A DNA stretch of 64,000 nt from Burkholderiales bacterium (lineage in GTDB: Bacteria; Pseudomonadota; Gammaproteobacteria; Burkholderiales; SG8-39). The first letter of the stretch is position 1; every line of letters starts with the position of its first letter. Where the stretch lies: contig JACZJT010000069.1 in the NCBI GenBank assembly GCA_014860445.1, positions 1 to 64,000 on the forward strand. Direction: 5' to 3'. The notes beneath the pieces are model-generated. The model searched no databases. It was not told the DNA's origin and saw only the letters and a list, made by a program, of their open reading frames with translations. Of the stretch, positions 9,579 through 18,313 are shown in pieces. The translations under genes and the position numbers were made by a program.

Positions 9579-10007
9579 TTATGCCGCGGCGGCCGCTTCT
9601 GGAGCGTGACGCGCCTCCATGATGCTTCCCTTTACCGGCGCCGAGAAAATGGTGCGGCGGATCAGGCCTAAGCTCAGAGCATGGCTGCGGTTCCAGGGCA
9701 TGAGCGAGAGCGCCCGCGCCAGAAAGCAGTAGCCAAACAGCAGGAGCGCCGTGGTTCCCACGAGCTGGATCCAGTGGATCACCGTCAACGGCGCCCACAA
9801 GCCCGCGATCAGCAGTCCGAGAAAGGCGATCCGCACCTGTACCGGAAACGCCTTCGCGGAACGTGCGCGCAGCAGGTAGTGCGCCGTTTGCAGCACGCAG
9901 ATTGCAATCGCGAAATACAGGCCCATTACTACGCCCGCAAGCCCCAGTGCAATGCCCAGTGCGGTACAGCCCCAATACAATTTGAATAGAGTCGGATTAA
10001 CCAACAT
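9579..10007 (-). CDS. small integral membrane protein of unknown function
   Basis: The product is 142 residues with four predicted membrane segments (about residues 8-30, 30-47, 57-77 and 78-98) and a conserved-looking RALSLMPWNRSHALSLGLIR motif. The C-terminus is Ala-rich. I do not recognise a named family with certainty. It starts 41 bp after the end of the cysteine synthase-glutaredoxin gene on the same strand, so it is probably co-transcribed with the sulfur/PLP cluster. Confidence 0.7.
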   Translation of the reverse strand: MLVNPTLFKLYWGCTALGIALGLAGVVMGLYFAIAICVLQTAHYLLRARSAKAFPVQVRIAFLGLLIAGLWAPLTVIHWIQLVGTTALLLFGYCFLARALSLMPWNRSHALSLGLIRRTIFSAPVKGSIMEARHAPEAAAAA

Positions 10008-10047
10008 GATTTTCGGTTCCCCTTAAGAATAAAGGTTGGTCAATGGC

Positions 10048-11607
10048 TTAGCGCGGGTGCAGCCAGGTCGGCAACAGACTGTACGGGTCGGTTTTCACCG
10101 AAGCGTCGTACGCTATTCCGAGCTTTTGCAATCGTGTCGACAGCGAGCCGTCTTTGCAGCTGTCGAACAGATCTGTGCACCCGCCGATGTACTCGCCGCC
10201 GACAAAAATCTGCGGGAAGGTATTGCAGCCCGTTTTGTTCCTCAGCGCTTCGCGGATTTTGCCGCCCCGGTTGTCATCCTGATAGACGACGGAATCCAGA
10301 TCGACGGAGCGAAAGGGTATCCCGTACTGGGCGAGCGCCTTGCGTACCGACCAGCAGAATTCGCACCACTCCAAGGCGAACATCACCACTTGGTTGGCGC
10401 TGTCCTTGACCATGGTTTCCATTTCTTCCCTGGCGGATTCATCCAATGGCGCCGGTTGCACATTGGCGACGGGCGCGGCCGGTCCCGACACGTCGAAGCG
10501 GTAGTGCGGCGTTGATCGGGAGATATCGACCTCTTCTTCCGTCATGTCGACCGCGACGTCCTCGAACAGCGGCGTCGATAGATAGCGCTCACCGGTATCC
10601 GGCAGCATGCACAGGATGTTGGAGCCTTCCGGGGCAGTGGTTGCCACCTGTAATGCGCCGGCAAGCGTTGCTCCGGCCGAAATGCCGACAAAGATGCCTT
10701 CCCTGCGTGCAAGATCCCTGGAGCATTGCAGTGCGTCGCTGCCGTTGATGGGGATGAACGCGTCTATGCAATTATTGGCGATGACCTGTTCCGCAAGTTG
10801 CGGGACGAAATCCGGCGTCCAACCCTGCATCAAATGCGGCCGGAAACTGGGATGGCTTTGGCTGTGGTCGCCGTCGGCGTTTCGTGGCTGCGCGATGCCG
10901 CTCGCCAGGATTTGCGAGTTATCGGGCTCGCAGGCGATGATCCTGGTATGAGGACTTTTCGCCCTCAGCACCCGCGATACGCCATTGATCGTTCCGCCGG
11001 TACCGAAGCCCGTGACCCAGTAATCCAGCGAAATATCGGCAAAGTCATTGAGGATCTCTACCGCAGTGGTCCGCGCATGGACGTCGGCATTGGCGGGGTT
11101 TTCAAACTGGCGGGATTGCCACCAGCCATGGGCCAACGCCAGTTCTTTTGCTTTCGCCACCATGCCCGAGCCCTTTTCTGACGCCGGGGTGAGTACGACC
11201 TTGGCACCGAGGAAGCGCATCAACTTGCGCCGCTCTACACTGAAGTTTTCCGCCATGGTAATCACCAGGGGGTAGCCCTTTTGCGCGCACACCATCGCCA
11301 GGCCGATCCCGGTATTGCCACTGGTGGCCTCAACGATGGTTTGCCCGGGCTTCAATTCGCCGCGGCGTTCCGCATCCTCGATGACCCCCAGCGCCAGCCG
11401 GTCCTTCACCGATCCCATGGGGTTGAACGACTCCACTTTGGCGTAGAGATTCACTCTCGCGGGACCCAGCTTGTTGATGCGGACCACTGGTGTATTGCCA
11501 ATGGTGCCGAGAATGCTGTCGTATCGCTTTCCCATGACCTTTCCGTCCGATGTGGGTTTTGAATTGTTTTTGTTACCGTGAACTTTATCAAATACATCCA
11601 TTTTCAT
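10048..11607 (-). CDS. cysteine synthase-like PLP enzyme fused to a C-terminal glutaredoxin domain
   Basis: The product is 519 residues. Residues 28-345 form a fold-type II PLP domain of the CysK/CBS family. The Schiff-base lysine is in NPMGSVKDR (K68), the substrate loop is TSGNTG (about 95-100), and GFGTGGTINGVSR is the PLP-phosphate loop. After a linker of about 50 residues, a glutaredoxin domain (about 395-490) carries a CEFC redox motif (C415, C418) and a later TFPQIFVGGEYIGG glutathione-binding region. Free CysK makes cysteine from O-acetylserine and sulfide. The fusion suggests that the sulfur donor is a thiol or persulfide reduced by the Grx domain (inference). GGAGGAGG before the ATG at 11607 fixes the start. 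It lies between the decarboxylase and the membrane protein in one operon. Confidence 0.9.
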   Translation of the reverse strand: MKMDVFDKVHGNKNNSKPTSDGKVMGKRYDSILGTIGNTPVVRINKLGPARVNLYAKVESFNPMGSVKDRLALGVIEDAERRGELKPGQTIVEATSGNTGIGLAMVCAQKGYPLVITMAENFSVERRKLMRFLGAKVVLTPASEKGSGMVAKAKELALAHGWWQSRQFENPANADVHARTTAVEILNDFADISLDYWVTGFGTGGTINGVSRVLRAKSPHTRIIACEPDNSQILASGIAQPRNADGDHSQSHPSFRPHLMQGWTPDFVPQLAEQVIANNCIDAFIPINGSDALQCSRDLARREGIFVGISAGATLAGALQVATTAPEGSNILCMLPDTGERYLSTPLFEDVAVDMTEEEVDISRSTPHYRFDVSGPAAPVANVQPAPLDESAREEMETMVKDSANQVVMFALEWCEFCWSVRKALAQYGIPFRSVDLDSVVYQDDNRGGKIREALRNKTGCNTFPQIFVGGEYIGGCTDLFDSCKDGSLSTRLQKLGIAYDASVKTDPYSLLPTWLHPR

Positions 11608-11637
11608 GTCCTCCTCCTCCAGGTTTCGACCCATGTC

Positions 11638-13122
11638 TCAGGACAGGGCCTGTTGTGTTTCGTAAGGCGCGCCCTGCCGGCTTGCCGCCAGATCTTGGCC
11701 CGCATGTAAAACCTCCTCGATCAGCTCGTCAACGTGCTCCCAGGACGTGCGCGCGCCGACAAAGCAAGGGCGAATCGCGAGCACGCCGTTTACACTGGCG
11801 GTGCTGGGAATGCTTCGCCCCCGGTGCACCAATTTCCGGTGGATCCGCCGGTTGAGCTCGTTCAGATCTTCCCAGTCGTCCGTTACATAGCGAAAACAGC
11901 AGATCGACAGGGTCGGCTCCATCACGACCTCCAAATTGGGGTGGGCGTGAGCCCGCTCCGCCACCAGCCGCGCCATGGCGTTGTGCCGGCAGACCCGCTC
12001 GCGCATACCTTCCTTGCCGATTTCGCGAATAAGGGCCCACACCACGGCGCCTCGCGAAGGCGCCGACAGTTCCACGCCGAAGTCGCTGTAGGGAACGCCC
12101 AGACTATCCATCGAGTGCTGGATGTTCTCGTCCGTGACCGAGCCTTCGAGGTAGTCCGACGCGCCCTGGGTGAACGCCCGGTTCAAAATGCCGCGATCGC
12201 GCACGAAGGTCGCGCCTATTCCCACCGGCGCGCCCATCCATTTGTGTGGATCGACAATAACCGAATCGGCCAGCGCGAGACCGTCGTAGAGCGAACGGAC
12301 GCGCTCATCGAGTATGCCGGGCAGGCCGTACGCGCCATCCACGTGAAACCAAATACCGCATTCGCCTGCGATTTCGCCGATTCTTCGCAACGGGTCGATT
12401 GCGCCGGTGCTGGTCGCGCCCGCGTTGGCGACGATGGCTACCGGCACGCATCCATTGTTGGAATCCGCATCCAGTTGCCGCCGCAGCGCGGCCGGCAGCA
12501 TCCGGCCCATTGCGTCCGATGGGATGTTCACCACGGCGCTGCGGCCCATGCCAAGAACGGCGGCGGCGCGGCGTATGGTGTTATGACTTGCGCTGGTTGC
12601 GTAAATCCTGCATGGCAGCCGCATGCCATCGCGCGCCGGATCCAAGCCGATTCGCTCAAAAGCCCACTGGCGGGCGGCGCCCAGCGCCACCAGATTGGCA
12701 ACCGAGCCGCCGCTGCTGTAGACCCCCTTCATTTGCGGCGGCAACTCGAACATTTCCGCCAGCCACTGCAAAGACAGTTCTTCCAGGAAGCTGAACGCCG
12801 TCAGGCCTATGCGCTGGGGCGCGGCGACGGCCCCGGCGAGCGTAACCAGGGCGCCGACCGAAGTGGCCCCTGTAGTGATGAAGGATGTGCAACCCGGGTA
12901 AGGAATCTGTGAACCGTTTGGAATCAGATCGCGGCCCAGTTGCTCGATCACCTGCTCGATGCCGACACCCTGCTCAGGCAAAGAACCTTCCAGTGCCGAG
13001 CGCCACCGCTTTGCATCCTGCATCGCGTCGGCGTGCTCGAAGCGCAGATACTGATCCAGCTGACCGCCAAGCTGCTGTAGCAGCTTGGCCAGGTTGCCGC
13101 ACTCTGCCCGGTCATTGCTCAT
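11638..13122 (-). CDS. group II PLP-dependent amino-acid decarboxylase
   Basis: The product is 494 residues, the normal length for the aromatic-L-amino-acid/tyrosine/cysteine-sulfinate decarboxylase family. Visible landmarks are the PLP-stacking His in ATSASHNT (H180), the Asp in HVDGAYG (D262) and the Schiff-base Lys in DPHKW (K294). The family removes CO2 from an L-amino acid. The substrate cannot be told from sequence alone; next to a cysteine synthase fusion, a cysteine-derived amino acid is attractive (inference). It lies 30 bp upstream of the fusion gene on the same strand. Confidence 0.9.
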   Translation of the reverse strand: MSNDRAECGNLAKLLQQLGGQLDQYLRFEHADAMQDAKRWRSALEGSLPEQGVGIEQVIEQLGRDLIPNGSQIPYPGCTSFITTGATSVGALVTLAGAVAAPQRIGLTAFSFLEELSLQWLAEMFELPPQMKGVYSSGGSVANLVALGAARQWAFERIGLDPARDGMRLPCRIYATSASHNTIRRAAAVLGMGRSAVVNIPSDAMGRMLPAALRRQLDADSNNGCVPVAIVANAGATSTGAIDPLRRIGEIAGECGIWFHVDGAYGLPGILDERVRSLYDGLALADSVIVDPHKWMGAPVGIGATFVRDRGILNRAFTQGASDYLEGSVTDENIQHSMDSLGVPYSDFGVELSAPSRGAVVWALIREIGKEGMRERVCRHNAMARLVAERAHAHPNLEVVMEPTLSICCFRYVTDDWEDLNELNRRIHRKLVHRGRSIPSTASVNGVLAIRPCFVGARTSWEHVDELIEEVLHAGQDLAASRQGAPYETQQALS

Positions 13123-13158
13123 GGTTATATTCCGCCTTGCGCTTTATCGGGATCGGAA

Positions 13159-13533
13159 TCAAGCCAGCAAGCTGGCGCCACTGCTCAGAAACGCCATGGT
13201 TCGCGGGGCGCCTGCAATTTCCACGCCTTCGATCAAGTCGTCCTCGGTAATTCCCTTGGCCTTGGCGCAGGCCGGGCAGAGCCAGATCTTGCCGCCATTG
13301 CTTACAAAGCTGCCCACCAGATCGGCCAAAGGCTCGTAGCCCTGCGCGACCCGGCCGTCTATGCCACCCTTGATGCAGATCTCGGCAGCGTCGGACGTCG
13401 CAAAGACGGCTGTTTCGCTGGTTTTCGAGGCAGTCACCGCCAGAATAAACGAGACGGTCGCGCGCTCGATGTCGTTGACGCCATCCCGGCAGTTGACCAG
13501 GAACTTCTGTTTCGTTTCGTTGCTAGTAATCAT
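13159..13533 (-). CDS. DsrE/DsrF-like sulfur-relay family protein
   Basis: The product is 124 residues. The layout of a DsrE-like fold is visible: a short first strand (FLVNC), a helix rich in Ala/Thr, TAVFATSDAAEICIKGG, and a C-terminal part with KIWLCPACAKAKG. The CPAC pair provides candidate sulfur-carrying cysteines, and such proteins act as persulfide carriers or related regulators. It is the first gene of the minus-strand sulfur/PLP cluster, 36 bp before the decarboxylase, and it faces the winged-helix regulator across a 168-bp promoter region. Confidence 0.8.
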   Translation of the reverse strand: MITSNETKQKFLVNCRDGVNDIERATVSFILAVTASKTSETAVFATSDAAEICIKGGIDGRVAQGYEPLADLVGSFVSNGGKIWLCPACAKAKGITEDDLIEGVEIAGAPRTMAFLSSGASLLA

Positions 13534-13701
13534 GCTGTGCTCCTTAAAGATTGGTTTCGATCGGAAAATCTTGCGTTGCGGAAGCTATACTAGGCGTGGC
13601 GCGCAGACCGGTCTTGAAGCCGGCATGGTCTTTTCCTGGAGAAATTCTGGAGATTGGTGAATTTCCCACTGACCAGCCGCTTATAGGGAGGTTCAAACAC
13701 C

Positions 13702-15315
13702 ATGCGTTTTCGATTCGAGGAATTCGTGCTGGACACGAGCCGCTTTGAGCTACGGCGACGCGGCATCGCCCTGCAGGCAGAGCCGCAAGTCATGGAATTG
13801 CTGGCGCTGCTGGTGGAAAACAGCGGGCGCATGCTGTCCAAGGAAGAAATAAATGAAAAGATCTGGCGCGGCCGTATTGTCTCGGACGCCGCCCTGAGCA
13901 GCCGCATCAAGTCGCTGCGCCAGATCTTGGGCGACGACGGCAAAACGCAGCAGTTCGTCCGCACCGTTCATAAAAAGGGGTTTCGATTTGTCGCCGCCGT
14001 CGAACCTTTGGATGACACCGCGGCCGCCTCCGTCCCCACCGGCGACATCGCGGCCGAAGTCGCGCTCTTGACCGAGACGGCGTCGACGCTGCAAGCGCCT
14101 CAGACCTCGCCGCTCCAGGCAAGGCCGGCAGTTGCCGTGCTCCCGTTCGCCAACCTGTCGAGCGACGCCGAGCAGGAATATTTTTCGGACGGCATCACCG
14201 CCGACATCATCACCCATCTTTCCAAGCATCGTTGGCTCAACGTCACGGCACGCAATACCACCTTCGGTTACAAGGGCAGATCGGTCGACGTTCGCGAACT
14301 TGGCCGCGAGCTGGGTGTTGATTATGTGGTCGAGGGCAATATTCAATGTGTGGGCAATCGCGTGCGCGTTAGCGCACAACTGATAGACGCACAAACGGGA
14401 CACCACAAATGGGCGGAGCGCTACGACCGCGAGATTTCGGACATTTTTGCCCTGCAGGATGAGATTACCGAGACCATAGTCGCCCGCGTTGAACCCGAGA
14501 TCGGATTCGCGGAGAGAAACCGGGTAGTGCATTCGCGTCCGTCCAATTTGCAAGCCTGGGACTGCTATCACCTGGGCATCCACCATTTCTTCAAATTCAC
14601 CGGCGAGGACAACCGCGAGGCGCAACGACTCCTGCAGCAAAGCCATGAACTGGATCCGCGATTCGGCGACGCTTACGCCTGGTGGTCGTACGCCTTGATC
14701 CTGGGGATGGTGTATTGGGATACGCCGCCGACGCCGGCGCTAATGGACCAGGCTCTCGCCGCCGCCGACAAAGCGCTGTCGCTGGACGGACAGAATGCGA
14801 CTTTTCACGCGCTCAAGGCCCGCGTTCTTCTGGCGCGCTGCGAATATGAAAGCGCGGTGCTGGAAAACACGATGGCGATATCGCTGAATCCGACTTTTGC
14901 GGCAGCACACTGCGGCCTGGGCGACTCCCTGGCCTACGAAGGCCGTTATCAGGAGTCTATCGACTGCTTTGAAAAGGCGATCGGCCTCAGCCCCAACGAT
15001 CCCCAACTGTGGGCTTTCTACACCTATGGGGCTCTGGTGCTGCTGTTCAAGCAGGACTTTGCCAGGGCGCTGCAATGGACCGAGCGGGCCATCAACATTC
15101 CGAACTGCCAGTATTGGACCACCGCCCATCAGGCCGTCGCCCTGGCCTACTTGAAACGCGTCGACGAGGCGCGCCTGGCTGTCGCCCGGTTGCTGCGTGA
15201 GAAGCCAAGCTTTTCCCAGGCGTTTGCCCGAGAGAAACTCTTCTATCTCAAAAAGCAGGACCAAATCGATCTCTATATGGCGGGTTTGGAGCTGGCAGGT
15301 GTCCCGAAGCGCTAG
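13702..15315 (+). CDS. winged-helix regulator with FlgO-like and TPR domains (CadC-like architecture)
   Basis: The product is 537 residues. Residues 1-98 form an OmpR/PhoB-type winged helix (FEEFVLDTSRFELRRRG, then IWRGRIVSDAALSSRIKSLRQ and TVHKKGFRFVA). Residues 140-250 match the domain seen in many adenylate-cyclase/TPR regulators (VAVLPFANLSSDAEQEYFSDG, then YVVEGNIQ). The rest is TPR-like helices. No clear membrane segment separates the parts, unlike classical CadC. Divergent position suggests it controls the DsrE-decarboxylase-CysK/Grx operon. Confidence 0.85.
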   Translation: MRFRFEEFVLDTSRFELRRRGIALQAEPQVMELLALLVENSGRMLSKEEINEKIWRGRIVSDAALSSRIKSLRQILGDDGKTQQFVRTVHKKGFRFVAAVEPLDDTAAASVPTGDIAAEVALLTETASTLQAPQTSPLQARPAVAVLPFANLSSDAEQEYFSDGITADIITHLSKHRWLNVTARNTTFGYKGRSVDVRELGRELGVDYVVEGNIQCVGNRVRVSAQLIDAQTGHHKWAERYDREISDIFALQDEITETIVARVEPEIGFAERNRVVHSRPSNLQAWDCYHLGIHHFFKFTGEDNREAQRLLQQSHELDPRFGDAYAWWSYALILGMVYWDTPPTPALMDQALAAADKALSLDGQNATFHALKARVLLARCEYESAVLENTMAISLNPTFAAAHCGLGDSLAYEGRYQESIDCFEKAIGLSPNDPQLWAFYTYGALVLLFKQDFARALQWTERAINIPNCQYWTTAHQAVALAYLKRVDEARLAVARLLREKPSFSQAFAREKLFYLKKQDQIDLYMAGLELAGVPKR

Positions 15316-15547
15316 CTGCCAGAGCCGTGTTCCAGGAATAAAAGGGTAGGAATTTTTATAGCAGGCCATCGGCGAATCCGGACAGCCGACATCCGCACGC
15401 ACGGCGAGTGTGATATCGGCCGGATGACAGAGGCCTTTAGCTACCTTAAGTTTGATTTGATATGAACCGATTGGCCTTATCGGGCGACCGTTGCCGTGGA
15501 GGCAACTCCGGACATTCGTTTGGCAACACGATGTGGGACAGCCCAGG

Positions 15548-15579
15548 GTCGATAGTGTGAGTAGCGATTTTCGATAAGC
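15548..15579 (-). repeat. 32-bp repeat, right inverted copy
   Basis: This is the reverse complement of the copy at 7954-7985 with one mismatch (A for T in the ninth base). It lies in a 275-bp gene-free stretch between the winged-helix regulator and the epimerase gene. I see no transposase next to either copy. Confidence 0.8.
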
Positions 15580-15590
15580 AGCGCGAGATG

Positions 15591-16532
15591 TCAATAAAGT
15601 CCTTCGATGAAACCGCTCCGCCAACTCGGGTAGATCGGCCGCCACTCGAGCGCACGCTTCGCCTTGGCGTTCGAACCACCGCGAATCTTCGTCATCATCG
15701 ACACGCCGCCATCGCCGATCGCAAGCTTGCCTAGCCAGACCGGCACCTTGTATGGCGGCTTGGCGCCCACAGCCTCCGCAAGCGCCGGCAGCCAGGTTGC
15801 GACGGGCGCCGGCTCGTCGTCTACGACGTTGTAGATCCCCGGAGCACCGTGCGAAACGGCCGCTACGGTCGCGCGAGCCGCGTCGCGAATGTGAATGAAG
15901 GACCAGATGCCGGCACCGTTGCCGACGATCGGCAGCCTGCGTTTGCGGACGAGTTCGACAACCGGGCCGTCATTCGCGATCCCCGTGCCCGGCCCATACA
16001 AGAATCCATAGCGCAGGGCCAGCGCCTGCAAGTCTTCGGTCCCCGCGACGCTGTCCTCGAGATATCGGATTGCCGCCAAGGTCTTGCTGAAGCTGGCTGG
16101 CGGGTTCATGTCGAGCGGGTCCTCTTCGGTCTTGACCGGCCCGCCTTCACGCGCGAACGGCCAACCGCAGAAGCTCTGCGCAATGAAACGGCGAGTCCCG
16201 ACCAGCCGGGCTGCAGCGAGCATGGTATCCGTGACCTCGGTGCGGAGGCGGTTGGTCGGCGCGAACTCTTCGTCGAGTTTCTTGAAGTTGCCGACGCCAA
16301 CGAGGGCGGTGAGTTGATGGATGATGACTTCTGGCTCCGCCCTCCTGATGGCCGCTGTCAACTCCTCCTTGTTGAGCGCATCGGCGACGGCGACCTTCAC
16401 GCCCATCACCTGGAATGCCTTGGCCTTCTGGGCGGTGCGGACGAGCGCTACCACCTCGTGTCGGTTCTCTACAAGATGCGGCAGCAGAAACTTTCCGATT
16501 GCCCCGCTGCTACCTGCGACGAAGACCCTCAT
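15591..16532 (-). CDS. NAD-dependent epimerase/dehydratase family protein
   Basis: The product is 313 residues of the extended short-chain dehydrogenase fold. The nucleotide-binding glycine motif is VAGSSGAIGKFLLP at the N-terminus. The active-site Tyr region of classical members is not obvious, but ALRYGFLYGPGTGI and WSFIHIRDAARA are typical of NDP-sugar epimerase-like proteins. The substrate is unknown. The MAPEG gene lies 64 bp upstream on the same strand and may share a transcript. Confidence 0.85.
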   Translation of the reverse strand: MRVFVAGSSGAIGKFLLPHLVENRHEVVALVRTAQKAKAFQVMGVKVAVADALNKEELTAAIRRAEPEVIIHQLTALVGVGNFKKLDEEFAPTNRLRTEVTDTMLAAARLVGTRRFIAQSFCGWPFAREGGPVKTEEDPLDMNPPASFSKTLAAIRYLEDSVAGTEDLQALALRYGFLYGPGTGIANDGPVVELVRKRRLPIVGNGAGIWSFIHIRDAARATVAAVSHGAPGIYNVVDDEPAPVATWLPALAEAVGAKPPYKVPVWLGKLAIGDGGVSMMTKIRGGSNAKAKRALEWRPIYPSWRSGFIEGLY

Positions 16533-16596
16533 GGCGTCCGGCCTTCACGCGGCATAACGGCGGCGCTCAACGGCGCCGGGGTGCGCTGCGTCATGT

Positions 16597-17013
16597 TCAC
16601 TGCCTGACAAGGATGAAGATGAGCGCAATGAAGCTGAGGACTTGTGCGAAAAAGAACGCGAAACGCATGGTGGCGACCACATTGGTCTGCTGGAAACAGA
16701 CATGAGTGAGCGACTGCAAGATGCGTGCGACCATGATCGCAATGCACAGCGTGTCGACCATGGCGCCGCCGAGGCCGCTGACATAGAGGGCGAAGACGAT
16801 GGCGGCGAACACGGGTAGGTTTTCGATGCAGTTCGCATGCGCGCGCATTGCGCGCTTGTACCATTCCGCGCCCTCGACCTGATCGGCGCGGAAAGCGTTC
16901 ACCTCGGCGCGTCCGGAGAAGATCAGTTTCCATCGGTACACCCCGATGGTAAAACACAATAAGAGTACGGTCCAAGTGGCGAAACCAAGCAGCATCCAGA
17001 TTGGCGTGGTCAA
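16597..17013 (-). CDS. MAPEG-family membrane protein
   Basis: The product is 138 residues with four hydrophobic helices. The MAPEG hallmark RAMRAHANCIENLPVFAAIV (about residues 54-73) covers the glutathione-binding region of membrane-associated glutathione transferases; the later part ARILQSLTHVCF also fits. Function in bacteria is mostly inferred. It probably heads a two-gene unit with the epimerase. Confidence 0.85.
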   Translation of the reverse strand: MTTPIWMLLGFATWTVLLLCFTIGVYRWKLIFSGRAEVNAFRADQVEGAEWYKRAMRAHANCIENLPVFAAIVFALYVSGLGGAMVDTLCIAIMVARILQSLTHVCFQQTNVVATMRFAFFFAQVLSFIALIFILVRQ

Positions 17014-17176
17014 CGTTGGGCGCTCCCGTCAAATTGGAAGCGATACATTACACGGCGCGACGAATGAAAGCGAGTATGTGCACGTTGCTCATGCAGGCAA
17101 ACGCAGAGCCGTATCCGCGATGGCGAGCGGAATCAGGAATTCTTCACACAGCAGTGTTCCGGGATGGATGTGGCTC

Positions 17177-17249
17177 GCCGGGTTCACCCTCGATGCGGCA
17201 CTCGAAGAGCGCATTCGCCGGCAGATACGCAGCAACACCACGTCGCGCC
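17177..17249 (+). pseudogene. fragment of an acetoacetyl-CoA synthetase gene
   Basis: About 73 bp read AGFTLDAALEERIRRQIRSN in frame. They align without gaps to aacS bases 3353-3425 (AGLTLDAALEDRIRRQIRSN), with base differences scattered mostly in third positions. Nothing upstream or downstream continues the homology, and a stop follows within a few codons. It is a stray scrap of a related but non-identical aacS copy, not a gene. It lies in the otherwise empty 17014-17330 interval. Confidence 0.8.
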
Positions 17250-17308
17250 GATAATTCAGAAGATTTATTTAGCTAGATTCAGTAGTTGCGGGATATTGCA
17301 GACAATAG

Positions 17309-17328
17309 CTATATCGATAACAATATAA
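17309..17328. promoter_or_regulatory. candidate operator of the XRE regulator
   Basis: The 20-bp near-palindrome CTATATCGATAACAATATAA ends 2 bp before the regulator start codon. It matches the reverse complement of 52559-52578 at 18 of 20 positions. Placement is consistent with autoregulation by the helix-turn-helix protein; binding is inferred. Confidence 0.5.
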
Positions 17329-17330
17329 GC

Positions 17331-17645
17331 ATGGCGACGGAATCCAACCTGGTCTCGCTCAAGCGCACGCTCGCCGCGCGCATCGGCGCGCGCGTGCGCG
17401 CAAGAGGCCTGACGCAAAGTGCGGCTGCGCAGGAACTCGGCTTGAGCCAGCCGCGCCTGAACGCCCTGCTCAAGGACAGGGTCGAACTGTTCAGCCTGGA
17501 TGCGCTGGTCGAGATCGCGGGCCGGGTGCAACTCACGGTGCGCCTGAGCGCGACGCGGCCTTACGGAACCGAATCGGCCGGGTCGGTCGAACCTCCGGGC
17601 AGTAGTCCACCGGACGGTAGTCCGCCGGGACCGAATCCGCCATGA
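17331..17645 (+). CDS. XRE-family helix-turn-helix protein
   Basis: The product is 104 residues. The helix-turn-helix is LTQSAAAQELGLSQPRLNALL at about residues 28-48, in the type found in small XRE/HigA-like regulators. It is followed by LFSLDALVEIAGRVQLTVRLS and a Pro/Gly/Ser-rich tail. The ATG at 17331 is preferred because homology begins there and a palindromic candidate operator lies just upstream. Its stop overlaps the start of the next gene (ATGA), so the two are translationally coupled. No toxin partner is evident. Confidence 0.8.
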   Translation: MATESNLVSLKRTLAARIGARVRARGLTQSAAAQELGLSQPRLNALLKDRVELFSLDALVEIAGRVQLTVRLSATRPYGTESAGSVEPPGSSPPDGSPPGPNPP

Positions 17646-18064
17646 CGCCGATGATTTCCTACCAGCTGGCGATAGACGTCCAGAGACCGGTGCGCATACG
17701 CATCGGATGCCTCGGGTGTTTTCTATTTCCGGCGGGCCGCTATGTCTATACCGGCAGCGCGAAGCGCAATCTCGAAGCGCGCATCGCGCGACACCTGCGC
17801 AAAAACAAAGCGCTGCGCTGGCACATCGACTGGATGCTGGCCGCGCAAGGCGTAGAAGTGGCGGCGGTGGAGCGCTCGCGTGTAGGTGAATGCACCCTGA
17901 ACCAAACGCTACCCGGCGCGATCCTCGTCCCCGGTTTCGGGGCGTCGGATTGCCGCAAGGGCTGCGGCAGCCATTTGCGCTATCTCGGTGCGGCTCCTGT
18001 CATCCCTGGTCCAAAACGAACGCAGGATTTTCCGGTCAGGAAAAGCAGGCGCAGCATTTGTTGA
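17642..18064 (+). CDS. DUF123 / GIY-YIG-like nuclease-domain protein
   Basis: The product is 140 residues. The family is recognised from the GRYVYTGSAKRNLEARIARHLRKNKALRWHIDW stretch (about residues 32-64; the first part is the GIY-YIG-like strand pair) and a C-terminal GFGASDCRKGCGSHLRYL motif. DUF123 proteins are GIY-YIG relatives, and nuclease activity here is inferred. The ATGA overlap with the XRE gene indicates a two-gene operon. The last 20 residues run past the family end and may be unstructured. Confidence 0.85.
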   Translation: MTPMISYQLAIDVQRPVRIRIGCLGCFLFPAGRYVYTGSAKRNLEARIARHLRKNKALRWHIDWMLAAQGVEVAAVERSRVGECTLNQTLPGAILVPGFGASDCRKGCGSHLRYLGAAPVIPGPKRTQDFPVRKSRRSIC

Positions 18065-18313
18065 CAGGGTGTCCCGCGTTCCCTGATTGCTACGCAAAAA
18101 TCGTCAGGTGTTGCGCGCGTTACAGCATGTCGCGGCGATACATCATGACGCGCATTTGGTACGCTGACTGTCTCAGTTCGACCGCTTGTTGCCCGTGACG
18201 CCTGCCGCGCGCTGAAATTTCTACCAAAGTCCGCTTCCGAAATTGTCCAGGGACGGCAAGCAACCCTGAGCGGCCTCACGGTCCGACTGAGGCCGGCGCC
18301 GGGTAAACATTGC

